Source: CAYUVH01 sp964448135
Lineage (GTDB): Bacteria > Verrucomicrobiota > Verrucomicrobiia > Limisphaerales > UBA8199
Length of the DNA: 64,000 nt
Direction: 5' to 3'
Assembly (NCBI GenBank): GCA_964448135.1
Contig: CAYUVH010000034.1
Location: forward strand, 96,178 to 160,177
Shown here piece after piece: positions 15,245-23,434 of the stretch. The position numbers and the translations under genes were made by a program. Below the pieces are notes generated by a model that saw only the letters and a program-made list of their open reading frames with translations, did not search any database and was not told the origin of the DNA. The stretch's first letter is position 1. The number at the start of each line of letters is the position of its first letter.

Positions 15245-17782
15245 ATGAAAAGCTCCAAGAACCAAGCACCAAGGACCCGAGAAGTTCCAAGCACCAAGCT
15301 CCAAGCGCTCTCGTACGGCAATTGGTGTTTGATGTTTGGTGCTTATCTGGTGCTTGGTCCTTGGTCCTTGGTCGTTCCTGCTTCCGCAGCCGACCTCACT
15401 CCCGCACAGACCACGTTCTTCGAAAGCAAAATCCGCCCCGTCCTCGTCAACAACTGCTACAAATGCCACAGCCAGGAATCGCCCAAAGCGAAAGGCGGTC
15501 TGTACGTGGATACCAAAAACGGTTTGCTGTCCGGTGGCGAAGGCGGGCCGGCAGTTGTGCCCGGCGATCCCGAAAAGAGCCTGCTGATCAAAGCCGTTCG
15601 CTATACCGATGCAGATTTGCAGATGCCGCCGAAAGGCAAAAAGCTCGCGGACAACGAGATCGCGGACTTGGAAGCGTGGGTAAGAATGGGCGCGCCCGAT
15701 CCGCGCGTGACGACGGTTGCGCAGACGCAGTGGAAGGATTCCAGCAAAACGCATTGGGCCTGGCAGCCGCTGAGAAAACCGGAGGTGCCGGAAGTCAAAG
15801 ATGCGACATGGCCGAAGACGCCGGTGGATAATTTCATTCTCGCCAAGCTGGAGGAGAAAGGCCTGAAACCCAATCCGCCCACCGACAAGCGCACCCTCAT
15901 TCGCCGCGCGACCTTCGATTTGATCGGCCTGCCGCCGACACCCGAAGAGGTGGACGCCTTTGTGAAGGACGAGTCCCCCGAGGCGTTTGCCAAGGTCGTG
16001 GATCGGTTGCTGGCCTCGCCGCACTACGGCGAACGTTGGGGCCGGCATTGGCTGGACGTGGCGCGTTACAGCGATACGAAGGGCCAGATCAAAAAGCAGC
16101 GCGAGGACGAGTATTATCCCTTCGCCTGGACGTACCGCGACTACGTGATCCGCAGCTTGAACGAGGATAAACCTTACAACGTCTTCATCATCGAACAATT
16201 GGCGGCGGACAAATTGCCGGCCTCGGCAAAAAATCCGACGAATCTGTGCGCGCTGGGTTTCCTTACGCTGGGCGACCGGTTCCAGGGAATGCAGAACGAC
16301 ATCATCAACGATCGCATTGATGTCGTGACCAAGGGCTTTCTCGGCCTGACCGTCACCTGCGCGCGCTGTCACGATCACAAGTTCGATCCGATCCCGACGA
16401 AGGATTACTATTCGTTGCACGGGATTTTTGCGAGCTGCGCGGAACCGTCGGTGGAACCCGTAATTGCCAAAACGGTCGGCGGCCCGGAATACAGCGATTA
16501 CTACAAGAAGCGCATGGACCTCGAAGCGCAAAAGGAGGCCCTGGAGAAGGAAGCCATTGCCATGCGCCGGGCGCGTAATCGCGAAGGGCTGAAACAGCTC
16601 CAAAAGCGCGAGCGCGAAAATCATGAGGCGGTTTCCAAACTCGAATTGACGCACCCGGGAGCGCCGCCGCGCGCGATGGTGCTGGTGGATTCGGCGAAGC
16701 CGAAAGACTCCCCGGTGTTCATCCGCGGCGAGGCTGGCAACAAGGGCGCGGTGGTGCAGCGTCATTTCCTGGAGGTGCTGTCCGGTTCCACGCGCCCCGC
16801 CTACACGAACGGCAGCGGCCGGCTCGACCTCGCGCACTCCATCGTCAGCAAAAGCAACCCGATCACCCCGCGGGTGATGGTAAATCGCGTATGGCTCCAT
16901 CATTTCGGCGAAGGTTTCGTTCCCACGCCCGATGACCTGGGCACGATGTCGGAAAGTCCAAGCCACCCGGAACTGCTCGATTACCTCGCCAACGAATTTC
17001 AATCCAACGGCTGGAGCCTCAAAAAGCTGCACCGCGAGCTGATGCTCTCTGCCGTGTACCAGCAAGGCAGCGACAGCAATCCGCGCTACGCCCAGGTGGA
17101 CCCGAACAACCGACTCCTCTGGCGCGCGAACATCCGCCGGCTCGAATTCGAAGCGCTGCACGATTCGTTCCTCGCCATCGGCGGCACGCTCGACCAGACG
17201 ATGTATGGCAAGCCCGTGGACCTCACACGCGAACCCTATTCCACCCGGCGCGCCGTTTACGGTTTCATCGACCGCCAGGACGTGGCGGACGTCCTCGTGA
17301 ATTTCGATTTCGCCACTCCCGACCTCCCCAGCGGCCGCCGCCACGAAACCACCGTGCCGCAACAAGCCCTTTTCCTCATGAACAGCCCGCTCGTGGTCGA
17401 GCAGGCCAAGAAACTCGTTTCACTGCCGGAGTTCACCGCCAAGACTGACAGCGAAGCCAAAGTCGCCTTCCTCTACGACCGCATCTATCAGCGCCCGCCC
17501 CGCCCGGAAGAAGTGAAACTCGGCCTGGACTTCATCGCCGAAAAGCCGGCCGAACCCGAACCCATCGCCGCTGGCGACAGCACCTCCCCCGCCGCCGAAC
17601 GCCGCCGCAAGCAGCAGGCCATGCGCGAACAACAACAAGCCCTGCGCCTGCAGCAAGCCAACAAGGGAAAATACGGCAAACGCGGTGGCGGTAACGATTT
17701 CCGCAAACGCGAACCCCTCAAAGCCTGGGAAGAATACGCCCACGCCCTCCTCCAGGCCAACGAAGCCTCTTTCGTCAATTGA
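15245..17782 (+). CDS. PSCyt1-DUF1549-DUF1553 cytochrome-type exported protein
   Basis: 845 residues. The first 48 form an unusual N-terminus followed by a signal peptide ending PASA. The PSCyt1 domain has a heme-type CYKCH site at residues 71-75 and the strand DADLQMPPKGKKL. DUF1549 (about residues 185-400) contains a second heme-like motif, CARCHDHKFDP. DUF1553 occupies the C-terminal half (PRVMVNRVWLHHFGEG). The signal region lies inside a dispersed non-coding repeat (15251-15375), so the signal peptide seems to derive from it. The ATG at 15245 gives a basic start; the ATG at 15332 (MFGAYLVLGPW) is an alternative. Translationally coupled to the DUF1501 gene. Confidence 0.9.
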   Translation: MKSSKNQAPRTREVPSTKLQALSYGNWCLMFGAYLVLGPWSLVVPASAADLTPAQTTFFESKIRPVLVNNCYKCHSQESPKAKGGLYVDTKNGLLSGGEGGPAVVPGDPEKSLLIKAVRYTDADLQMPPKGKKLADNEIADLEAWVRMGAPDPRVTTVAQTQWKDSSKTHWAWQPLRKPEVPEVKDATWPKTPVDNFILAKLEEKGLKPNPPTDKRTLIRRATFDLIGLPPTPEEVDAFVKDESPEAFAKVVDRLLASPHYGERWGRHWLDVARYSDTKGQIKKQREDEYYPFAWTYRDYVIRSLNEDKPYNVFIIEQLAADKLPASAKNPTNLCALGFLTLGDRFQGMQNDIINDRIDVVTKGFLGLTVTCARCHDHKFDPIPTKDYYSLHGIFASCAEPSVEPVIAKTVGGPEYSDYYKKRMDLEAQKEALEKEAIAMRRARNREGLKQLQKRERENHEAVSKLELTHPGAPPRAMVLVDSAKPKDSPVFIRGEAGNKGAVVQRHFLEVLSGSTRPAYTNGSGRLDLAHSIVSKSNPITPRVMVNRVWLHHFGEGFVPTPDDLGTMSESPSHPELLDYLANEFQSNGWSLKKLHRELMLSAVYQQGSDSNPRYAQVDPNNRLLWRANIRRLEFEALHDSFLAIGGTLDQTMYGKPVDLTREPYSTRRAVYGFIDRQDVADVLVNFDFATPDLPSGRRHETTVPQQALFLMNSPLVVEQAKKLVSLPEFTAKTDSEAKVAFLYDRIYQRPPRPEEVKLGLDFIAEKPAEPEPIAAGDSTSPAAERRRKQQAMREQQQALRLQQANKGKYGKRGGGNDFRKREPLKAWEEYAHALLQANEASFVN
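15251..15375. repeat. Dispersed CCAAG/CTTGG repeat overlapping the start of a gene
   Basis: A left half rich in CCAAG units (15254-15307) and a right half rich in CTTGG units (15323-15375) form an imperfect inverted repeat. The 27 bases at 15251-15277 are identical to the reverse complement of 60370-60396, and the next 16 bases differ at only 2 positions. The repeat encodes the first 40-odd residues of the cytochrome-type protein. Confidence 0.8.
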
Positions 17783-17842
17783 CCGCCCGAAATCCTTCCT
17801 TGCGCAGACGCCTGATTCCTGCTTCATTATGCGCTGCCTGAT

Positions 17843-17927
17843 GCGCATATGGCGGAATTGGCAGACGCGCTACTTTGAGGTGGTAGTGGAGTAATCCGTG
17901 CAGGTTCAAGTCCTGCTATGCGCACCA
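17843..17927 (+). tRNA. tRNA-Leu (anticodon GAG)
   Basis: A full cloverleaf can be drawn. The acceptor stem is GCGCATA pairing with TATGCGC. The D-arm is GCGGAATTGGCAGACGCG. The anticodon arm CTACTTTGAGGTGGTAG has the loop TTGAGGT, giving anticodon GAG. A variable arm follows, then the T-arm GCAGG TTCAAGT CCTGC, and an encoded CCA. The 3' 28 bases form the attachment site of the integrated island. The tRNA stays complete because the island carries an identical 3' end. Confidence 0.93.
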
Positions 17928-17932
17928 TTTTT
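17900..17932. other. attL core of the integrated island
   Basis: A 33-bp direct repeat, beginning GCAGGTTCAAG and ending CACCATTTTT, is perfectly repeated at 44268-44300. It covers the T-arm and 3' end of the tRNA-Leu gene and 5 bases beyond. Its overlap with a tRNA 3' end next to a tyrosine integrase is the classical layout for site-specific integration. Confidence 0.92.
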
Positions 17933-17957
17933 GCTGATGAAATCAGCACTTCTGGCG

Positions 17958-17995
17958 CATCTGACACAGCCCAGACACAGAAAACGGCTGAAACC
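17958..17995. promoter_or_regulatory. Putative integrase arm-type sites, left end
   Basis: CATCTGACACAG (17958-17969) and GACACAGAAAACGGC (17974-17988) lie 26 to 63 bases inside the attL core. Both sequences recur at the other island end (44034-44068), which suggests binding sites for the integrase N-terminal domain or a directionality factor. Confidence 0.6.
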
Positions 17996-18007
17996 GAGCC
18001 TGAGCCG

Positions 18008-19312
18008 ATGAAGTATCCGGTAAAGGTAAAACACCGTGGTCATGTTTTGGCCACAATCTACGGCAAGAGCAAGTCCTACCCGCTTTACCGTGTTTCTTGG
18101 TCTGTATCCGGCCAGCGCCGGATGAAAGCCTTCCCTACCTACAGCGAGGCCAAGCGCCATGCAGACAAAATGGTCAAGGAGCTGGCCAAAGGGTCGCAGG
18201 TCACGCTGTTGACTACCGGCCAGGCCAATGACGCCCTGGCGGCATTTGAGCGGCTGCATGCCTATTACCTGGCCACCGGGATCAAAGTCTCGCTCCTGTC
18301 TGCCGCGTCCCAGTTGGTCGAAAGGGCCGCCAAGCTCAATGGGCACACTTTCGATGAAGTGGTCGAGGGCTTCTTTCGCACAGCCGTCTTAGTCAGCCGC
18401 AAGAACCTTGCGGAAGCCGTCAACGATTTCGTCACCGCCGAAGAGTTGCGCACGAAAGCGGCCGAAGGCAAGAGGGCTCAACTCTCTGTGAAATACCATT
18501 ACAACCGCGCCATCATGCTGCGCCGGTTCGCGAGCACATTCCCGAATTCCGCAGTCTGCGATTTGACCAGGGCAGATTTGGACCTCTTCTTTACTTCACT
18601 CGGCGAGATCAAAACCAAGTCTCGCAACGGACGAAGAGCCACTTCCGCCAAATCCCGCAACCATCATCGGGCTGCCATCGGGCAATTCCTGCAATGGGCT
18701 ATCCGCAAAGATTACCTGGCGACAAATCACCGCCTGGGCGAAGCCGACGGGATGCGTCCGGAAAATGGTAATACTTCCGAGATCGAGTTCTACACCCCTG
18801 CCGAGTTCAAGACCCTGTTGGATACCGCCGAAGGTCCGATGCGCGCCATGATCGCGATTGGCGGCTTTGCCGGTCTTCGCACTGCCGAACTATTACGGCT
18901 GACATGGGAGGACACCCGTCGCGTTGACGGTCACATTGAGATAACCTCTGGAAAGGCCAAAACCCGGCAGCGAAGGCTTGTTGAAATTGTGCCAGCGCTT
19001 GCGAAATGGCTCACAGAATTCAAGGAAAGCGAAGGCAAGATTTGGACCGGGCACGAAATCACCTGGCAGCAACAGTTTTGCAAGGTTTGCGAGCAGGCAA
19101 AACACGAGATCAAACCCGGTCAAACAATGGCCGTGAAGCGCAAGCCAAACGGGCTTCGCCACGCGTTCTGCACGTATCACCTAGCCGCACACGGCAACGA
19201 AAACCTAACCGCTCTGCAAGCCGGCAATTCGCCAGCGATGCTGTTCGCGCATTATCGCGGGCTCGCGAAGAAAAATGAGGCCGAGGCCTGGTTTGCTGTG
19301 GCGCCCAAGTAG
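18008..19312 (+). CDS. Tyrosine recombinase (island integrase)
   Basis: The frame is open from an ATG at 17918 inside the tRNA, but that start would translate the putative arm sites. The ATG at 18008 (MKYPVKVKHRG) gives 434 residues with a normal N-terminal domain. A SAM-like core-binding domain lies at about 150-260. The catalytic domain shows the first arginine in GFAGLRTAELLRLTW, a beta-hairpin lysine near SGKAKTRQRR, the second arginine in NGLRHAF and the nucleophilic tyrosine in FAHYRGLA. Histidines usual in two catalytic boxes appear to be asparagines (KPNGLRHAF; GNSPAM), a variation that also occurs in active relatives. Location next to the intact tRNA supports its role in inserting and excising the island. 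Confidence 0.9.
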   Translation: MKYPVKVKHRGHVLATIYGKSKSYPLYRVSWSVSGQRRMKAFPTYSEAKRHADKMVKELAKGSQVTLLTTGQANDALAAFERLHAYYLATGIKVSLLSAASQLVERAAKLNGHTFDEVVEGFFRTAVLVSRKNLAEAVNDFVTAEELRTKAAEGKRAQLSVKYHYNRAIMLRRFASTFPNSAVCDLTRADLDLFFTSLGEIKTKSRNGRRATSAKSRNHHRAAIGQFLQWAIRKDYLATNHRLGEADGMRPENGNTSEIEFYTPAEFKTLLDTAEGPMRAMIAIGGFAGLRTAELLRLTWEDTRRVDGHIEITSGKAKTRQRRLVEIVPALAKWLTEFKESEGKIWTGHEITWQQQFCKVCEQAKHEIKPGQTMAVKRKPNGLRHAFCTYHLAAHGNENLTALQAGNSPAMLFAHYRGLAKKNEAEAWFAVAPK

Positions 19313-19351
19313 CCGAAGCGGAACAGATTACCTCTTATCCATCACACGACC

Positions 19352-19786
19352 ATGGGAACTGCACGCAGCAAGAAATTGAAGGCGTGGGATCAGCTCACGC
19401 GGGAACTGAGCAAAACGGTCGTGGCATGGCCAAAAACTTTGCCCCGCCCGAAATGCTTTCCCGCCACGCTTAAGCATTTTTTGGGGCTGGTCGTTAAAGC
19501 AAAAACCCCTGCGGATTCCACTGCTAGGCTTCGGCAGTTTTTGACTGCAAGGGGCGAGCAAAATTCCCACTGGGTCACACCCCAAAAGCCACAAGCTGAG
19601 CGCGCTGCATGGGCCGCCGCTGTTCTGGCTGAAATTAAAGCCCAGGATGCAAAAGGCGGCCATTTCACGGAGCTTTTGTGGCTACAGATGGGGAGTGAAT
19701 ACTTGCGTTGGTGGAAATGCCAAAAATCCATCAGTGCCCAAAAATCGGCAAAGTCGCGATCGCGAACCATTGACAGCACCAAGTAG
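19352..19786 (+). CDS. Small basic protein of unknown function
   Basis: 144 residues, strongly basic at both ends, with tryptophans in the middle (HWVTPQKPQAERAAWAAAVL) and near the C-terminus (YLRWWKCQ). Mostly helical. I do not recognise the family. It follows the integrase by about 40 bases on the same strand, so it is probably an island accessory gene. About 175 bases without a gene separate it from the next one. Confidence 0.5.
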   Translation: MGTARSKKLKAWDQLTRELSKTVVAWPKTLPRPKCFPATLKHFLGLVVKAKTPADSTARLRQFLTARGEQNSHWVTPQKPQAERAAWAAAVLAEIKAQDAKGGHFTELLWLQMGSEYLRWWKCQKSISAQKSAKSRSRTIDSTK

Positions 19787-19961
19787 GACATTTTGCTGTC
19801 ATTCGCTGGGCTCTCTGACCGCCGTTTTGGAATCCGCTAGCCCTTGATCTGCAGCGGGCTGGAATTCGCTACCTTCTAATCCTCAAAACAAGGAACTCGC
19901 TGTTCGTTTTGGCACGTTAGGCACCCCAGGCTGTTGCATGTCCGCCTGATAAATTGCGGGC

Positions 19962-20177
19962 ATGAGTAATAAAAGCTCAGAAAAAGCAGCTCCGATTCAC
20001 TCGGACTTCATGGACGAAAAGCAGCTTCTCACCCGGCTGCCCATAAGCCGGCGCACACTATTCAGTTGGCGTGCATCGGGCAAGATCCCCTTCGTCAACC
20101 TCGGTGGCCGCCGCATTCTTTTCCACTGGAAAAGCGTTGAAACGGCGTTGCTGCGGCAACAACGGGGGGCGGAATAA
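19962..20177 (+). CDS. AlpA/excisionase-like helix-turn-helix protein
   Basis: 71 residues. The core (LLTRLPISRRTLFSWRASG then IPFVNLGGRRILFHWKSVE) is the winged-helix pattern of excisionase/MerR-type short DNA-binding proteins: a helix with SRRTL..W, a loop with GKIPF, and a strand pair ending in a helix. Proteins like this regulate the integrase or act as its directionality factor. Its place in the first genes of a tRNA-inserted island fits. Confidence 0.8.
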   Translation: MSNKSSEKAAPIHSDFMDEKQLLTRLPISRRTLFSWRASGKIPFVNLGGRRILFHWKSVETALLRQQRGAE

Positions 20178-20277
20178 AAAGCCCCGCGCGCCTTGGACGG
20201 CCACGCAGGGTCGAGACTTTCCTACCTGACTCTACCACCGGCCGGCTGTGGCGCAAGGGCAGCAACCACTGCGATCT

Positions 20278-21252
20278 ATGCGCACATTCAAACTTTCCGA
20301 AGCCAAAACCAGGCTTCGCATTCCGGAACTCTGGCACCATTTCGGCTTCCACAGCGAACCGCGGACTAATTGCCACTGTCCTTGGCGCACCGACCATCAT
20401 CCCAGCTTCTCGGTTTCGCGTGACGGCTGTTTATGGCACGATTTTGCTACAGGTGAAGGCGGCGACGCCGTGGATTTCCTCGCCCGCGCCACAGGGTTGG
20501 GCCGATCCGCTGCCTGCCGGAAGTTCATCGAATTTGCCCTTGGCAGCATTACCCAGAAATCCTGCCGGTCTCCGTTGCGGGGCAAAACGCGTCCAAACTT
20601 CGAGCATCTGGAGCGAGGCAACGAGGCAGAATTTGTGCAACTCGCCAGTCTCCGCGATCTCAGCGTTGAAGCCTTGCGGATAGCGGATGAGCGCGGATTG
20701 CTTCGTTTTGGGATTTTGCGGAATCACCGAGCATGGGTCGTAACCGACCAGGACCGAATTAATGCCCAGGCCCGTCGCCTCGATGGAGAAGGCTGGGTAC
20801 ACCTCCCTGGCGAACCGAAGGCCTGGACACTACCCGGTTCGTGGGCTTCTTGGCCCATAGGTGCGCGGGATGCCGCACCATTCCAATTCATCGCTTTGTG
20901 CGAAGGAGGACCGGATTTGCTCGCTGCTTTTCATTATATTTTTTGCGAAGGACGCGAAATGAATTGCAGCGCCGTCGCGGTGTTGGGTGCGTCGCTCAAA
21001 ATCCACGCTGAGGCCTTGCCGCTTTTCAGTGGTAAATGCGTCCGGGCCTTTCCGCACACTGATCAACCGGGCCGCGAGGCCGCAGACCGCTGGGCAGCCC
21101 AACTAAAAGGAATCGTCGCTCGTTTGGACGCGCTTGATTTTACCGGGCTGCGGCAGCAGCAAGGACTCCCTGTCGAGGATTTGAATGATCTTTGCCGTAT
21201 CGGCGCGGAGGAGTTTGAGGGGAATCGGGAGTTGTGGGGGGTGCTTCCATGA
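20278..21252 (+). CDS. CHC2 zinc-finger/Toprim primase-like protein
   Basis: The ATG at 20278 (MRTFKLSEAKTRLR) is preferred; a GTG at 20248 is also open. 324 residues. The N-terminus has a CHC2-type zinc finger: Cys32, Cys34, His40/41 and Cys51 around CHCPWRTDHHPSFSVSRDG, followed by GEGGDAVDF, the usual motif after the finger. A Toprim-like centre (FIALCEGGPDLLAAF) lies at about 205-220. It resembles the short primases of phages, satellites and conjugative islands. Its stop overlaps the next start by 4 bases (ATGA), indicating coupled translation with the DUF3987 gene. Confidence 0.85.
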   Translation: MRTFKLSEAKTRLRIPELWHHFGFHSEPRTNCHCPWRTDHHPSFSVSRDGCLWHDFATGEGGDAVDFLARATGLGRSAACRKFIEFALGSITQKSCRSPLRGKTRPNFEHLERGNEAEFVQLASLRDLSVEALRIADERGLLRFGILRNHRAWVVTDQDRINAQARRLDGEGWVHLPGEPKAWTLPGSWASWPIGARDAAPFQFIALCEGGPDLLAAFHYIFCEGREMNCSAVAVLGASLKIHAEALPLFSGKCVRAFPHTDQPGREAADRWAAQLKGIVARLDALDFTGLRQQQGLPVEDLNDLCRIGAEEFEGNRELWGVLP

Positions 21253-22751
21253 GCTCCACGAGAATCTACACACCCGGAGCGTCGCCAGCCGCCGAGCCAA
21301 ATAGGTCAGAAGAACAGGCTGACCGCTTGTTTGAACCTGGTCCGTTCCCCGTTCACTCCTTAAACGATACTCAGCGGCGAATCGTCGAAACGGTTGCGGA
21401 AGTCTACGGCATTCCGATTGAGCTGGCTGCGATGCCGGCGCTGGCGGCGGTCGCAGCGGCATTGGGCAAAGCGTGGAAGCTGAATGGTGCAGTGAACGGA
21501 CGGGAGAACTATGGCAACATTTATGTTGTAGCGGGCGCGCCGAAGTCCACGGGCAAGGGCGCCGCCGCGCAGTTGGCCGAACCAATCTTGCGAGCCTCTG
21601 AGGCACTGGCCGAAGCATGGAGCCTCACTGAAAGGCCGAGACTTGAAGCAGAGCAGCAACAAATGGAGGCGCGAGCAAAATATCTTGTTAATTGTTTGGC
21701 CAAGCAGAAAGACGGTAGGCATTCCCTTACGAACATCGAACTAAGCTTCCTTAAAGACGAATTGATCGCGCTCAGTGGCAAAATGGCACTCAACGCCCCA
21801 CTACTGGCGGCGGCTCCGTCTTACCATGTCGGTAACGCAACCTCCGAAGCTCTGGCTATGAAATTTGCCCGGAACGAAGATACCCTTTTTGCTCTCGCTT
21901 ACGAAGGCGGAGACGTATTGAGGGTAATGTTGGGAAAATATGCCAAGGGGGCCACGGCAGACTGTGATCTCTGGCTCTCTGGCTACTCCGTCGAACCGCA
22001 TCAGTCTGACCGAATTTTGCGCGGAAACGTGAATATAGTCCCCTGTCTCACAGCCTTGATCTTCTGTCAGCCTTCGCTCCTGCGCGAGCTGTACAGCAAC
22101 GAGGAGGCCTTCGAACGTGGGCTCACCGCACGCATGCTTCCGTTCATTTGCGAACCACTGCTCGTTGAAGACGATGGTACCGAGCAAAACGTGCCCGAAA
22201 GCGCAAAGGAGGCCTGGGACAAAATGATAGCCAGCATTTTGGAACTTCGAAAAACTGTAGCTGTTGGACAGGAGCATATTGCAGTGCAGTGCAGCCCCGA
22301 GGCACGTGAAGTGTTTCGCCAATACCATAATGAAAGCATCCAACTCCGCAATGGACCCCTTCGCGACATCGCCGGTGAGCTCGGTCGAAGCCGAGAAAAC
22401 GCCTGCCGCATTGCCTTGGGTCTCTGTATCGCGGACGACCTTGCGGCCGCCGAATTGACCCAGCAGCAGGCGGTGCGTGCCGTTACGATTGCTCGTTGGG
22501 CGCAGTTTTCGGCGCTACGAGTCCTGCGCCAGGGCCGGAGGGAGCGGCGCTTAATGCAGGTGAACAAGCTGCGAGAGTTGATCGCCGAATACCGTGGAGC
22601 GGCCACGTTCCGAGACCTTGAAAAAAGCCACGGATTTTCAGCCAATGAAGTCGAGAGCCTGGTAAAGGAATTTCCAGCGTATTTCGAGATTGAATCCAGA
22701 CAGAATCCGAAGGGGGGTCCTCAAAGTCGTGTCCTCAAATGTCCGCGGTAG
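21249..22751 (+). CDS. DUF3987-type P-loop protein (primase/helicase module)
   Basis: Start ATG at 21249 overlaps the preceding stop. 500 residues. A P-loop GAPKSTGKG lies at residues 96-104. The rest follows the DUF3987 pattern, a family found next to primases in phages and integrative elements and thought to have a helicase-like role in replication. The C-terminal part (about 430-490) looks like a small helical DNA-binding region (YRGAATFRDLEKSHGFSANE). With the primase it suggests that the island can start its own DNA synthesis after excision, or hijack replication. Confidence 0.85.
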   Translation: MSSTRIYTPGASPAAEPNRSEEQADRLFEPGPFPVHSLNDTQRRIVETVAEVYGIPIELAAMPALAAVAAALGKAWKLNGAVNGRENYGNIYVVAGAPKSTGKGAAAQLAEPILRASEALAEAWSLTERPRLEAEQQQMEARAKYLVNCLAKQKDGRHSLTNIELSFLKDELIALSGKMALNAPLLAAAPSYHVGNATSEALAMKFARNEDTLFALAYEGGDVLRVMLGKYAKGATADCDLWLSGYSVEPHQSDRILRGNVNIVPCLTALIFCQPSLLRELYSNEEAFERGLTARMLPFICEPLLVEDDGTEQNVPESAKEAWDKMIASILELRKTVAVGQEHIAVQCSPEAREVFRQYHNESIQLRNGPLRDIAGELGRSRENACRIALGLCIADDLAAAELTQQQAVRAVTIARWAQFSALRVLRQGRRERRLMQVNKLRELIAEYRGAATFRDLEKSHGFSANEVESLVKEFPAYFEIESRQNPKGGPQSRVLKCPR

Positions 22752-23098
22752 GGTGCCGATTGAGATCCAAAACTCCCAAAACTCCCAAAACCCACCAGTT
22801 CTGGGAGTCTTGGGAGTTTTTGGGGGCCTCGATGCAGGCAAACTGCAATTCCGTCGTATGGCCTTGCAGGTTCCCCGGAAAACTCAATATGCCAGGACCA
22901 ACACTGCGGCATCCCGGGTTGCCTGGCCATCCGCTCGAAGCTTTCAGGCGAGTGGCACCCGATTAGAAAAGTGTGAACTGTCAAAAGGTGTCGAGCGGAC
23001 TTCTGATACTGGCACTGCAAAAAGTGTCACCCCCAAAAGGCGGACACGCTTACAGTGATCGGCTAAATCGTCTGGAATTCCAGGCCGCCTATTCGGGC
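22752..23098. other. Non-coding stretch after the replication genes
   Basis: No gene seen. The first part holds a likely terminator (22767-22824). The rest shows no recognisable structure and lies between the plus-strand replication genes and minus-strand genes. Confidence 0.5.
22767..22824 (+). terminator. Imperfect long hairpin after the DUF3987 gene
   Basis: CCAAAACTCCCAAAACTCCC (from 22767) pairs with the stretch GGGAGTCTTGGGAGTTTTTGG (about 22803-22823) with few mismatches. The right arm is followed by more G than T, so termination efficiency is uncertain, but its place just after a stop codon is suggestive. Confidence 0.55.
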
Positions 23099-23320
23099 TC
23101 AGAACCAGCCTAACAACGGTCCAATCAGACCAACGAGCCACAACAGGATGATGAGAGCGGCGGTGAATTCGTGCAGTATCCAATCCCCTTCGTTGCCAAC
23201 AGCTTGGGCCGCTTCTATAGGCTTGCGCGCGCTCCGGAAATACCACCATTCCCAAAGCTTCATGAGTGCAAAGGGAAATGAAAGAACTGCGACGTAAAGG
23301 AGCAGATACCAAAGATTCAT
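23099..23320 (-). CDS. Small two-helix membrane protein
   Basis: 73 residues. Hydrophobic helices at about 3-18 and 52-72 are joined by a polar segment (FRSARKPIEAAQAVGNE). No family recognised. It lies about 115 bases after the REC-REC gene, on the same strand. A role as a toxin-like or signalling partner would be a guess. Confidence 0.5.
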   Translation of the reverse strand: MNLWYLLLYVAVLSFPFALMKLWEWWYFRSARKPIEAAQAVGNEGDWILHEFTAALIILLWLVGLIGPLLGWF

Positions 23321-23434
23321 GTGGAGCCCTCCCCGCTCATGCGTGACGCGCTGGAATCTGCGCCGTTTTGTTTCCGTCCGGAATACCTGGCCGAAACTGG
23401 GCTAGCGCCGTGGACAAGTGAAGCGGAGTTGAAT

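Noticed and set aside
15170..17365. A 731-codon open frame on the minus strand
   Set aside because: It is antisense to the cytochrome-type gene, whose domains and motifs are clear. The composition is that of a high-GC mirror frame and it has no recognisable domain.
17918..18007. The integrase start at the ATG within the tRNA
   Set aside because: This start would translate the T-arm of the tRNA and the putative arm sites. The ATG at 18008 is the better start, although the longer frame stays open.
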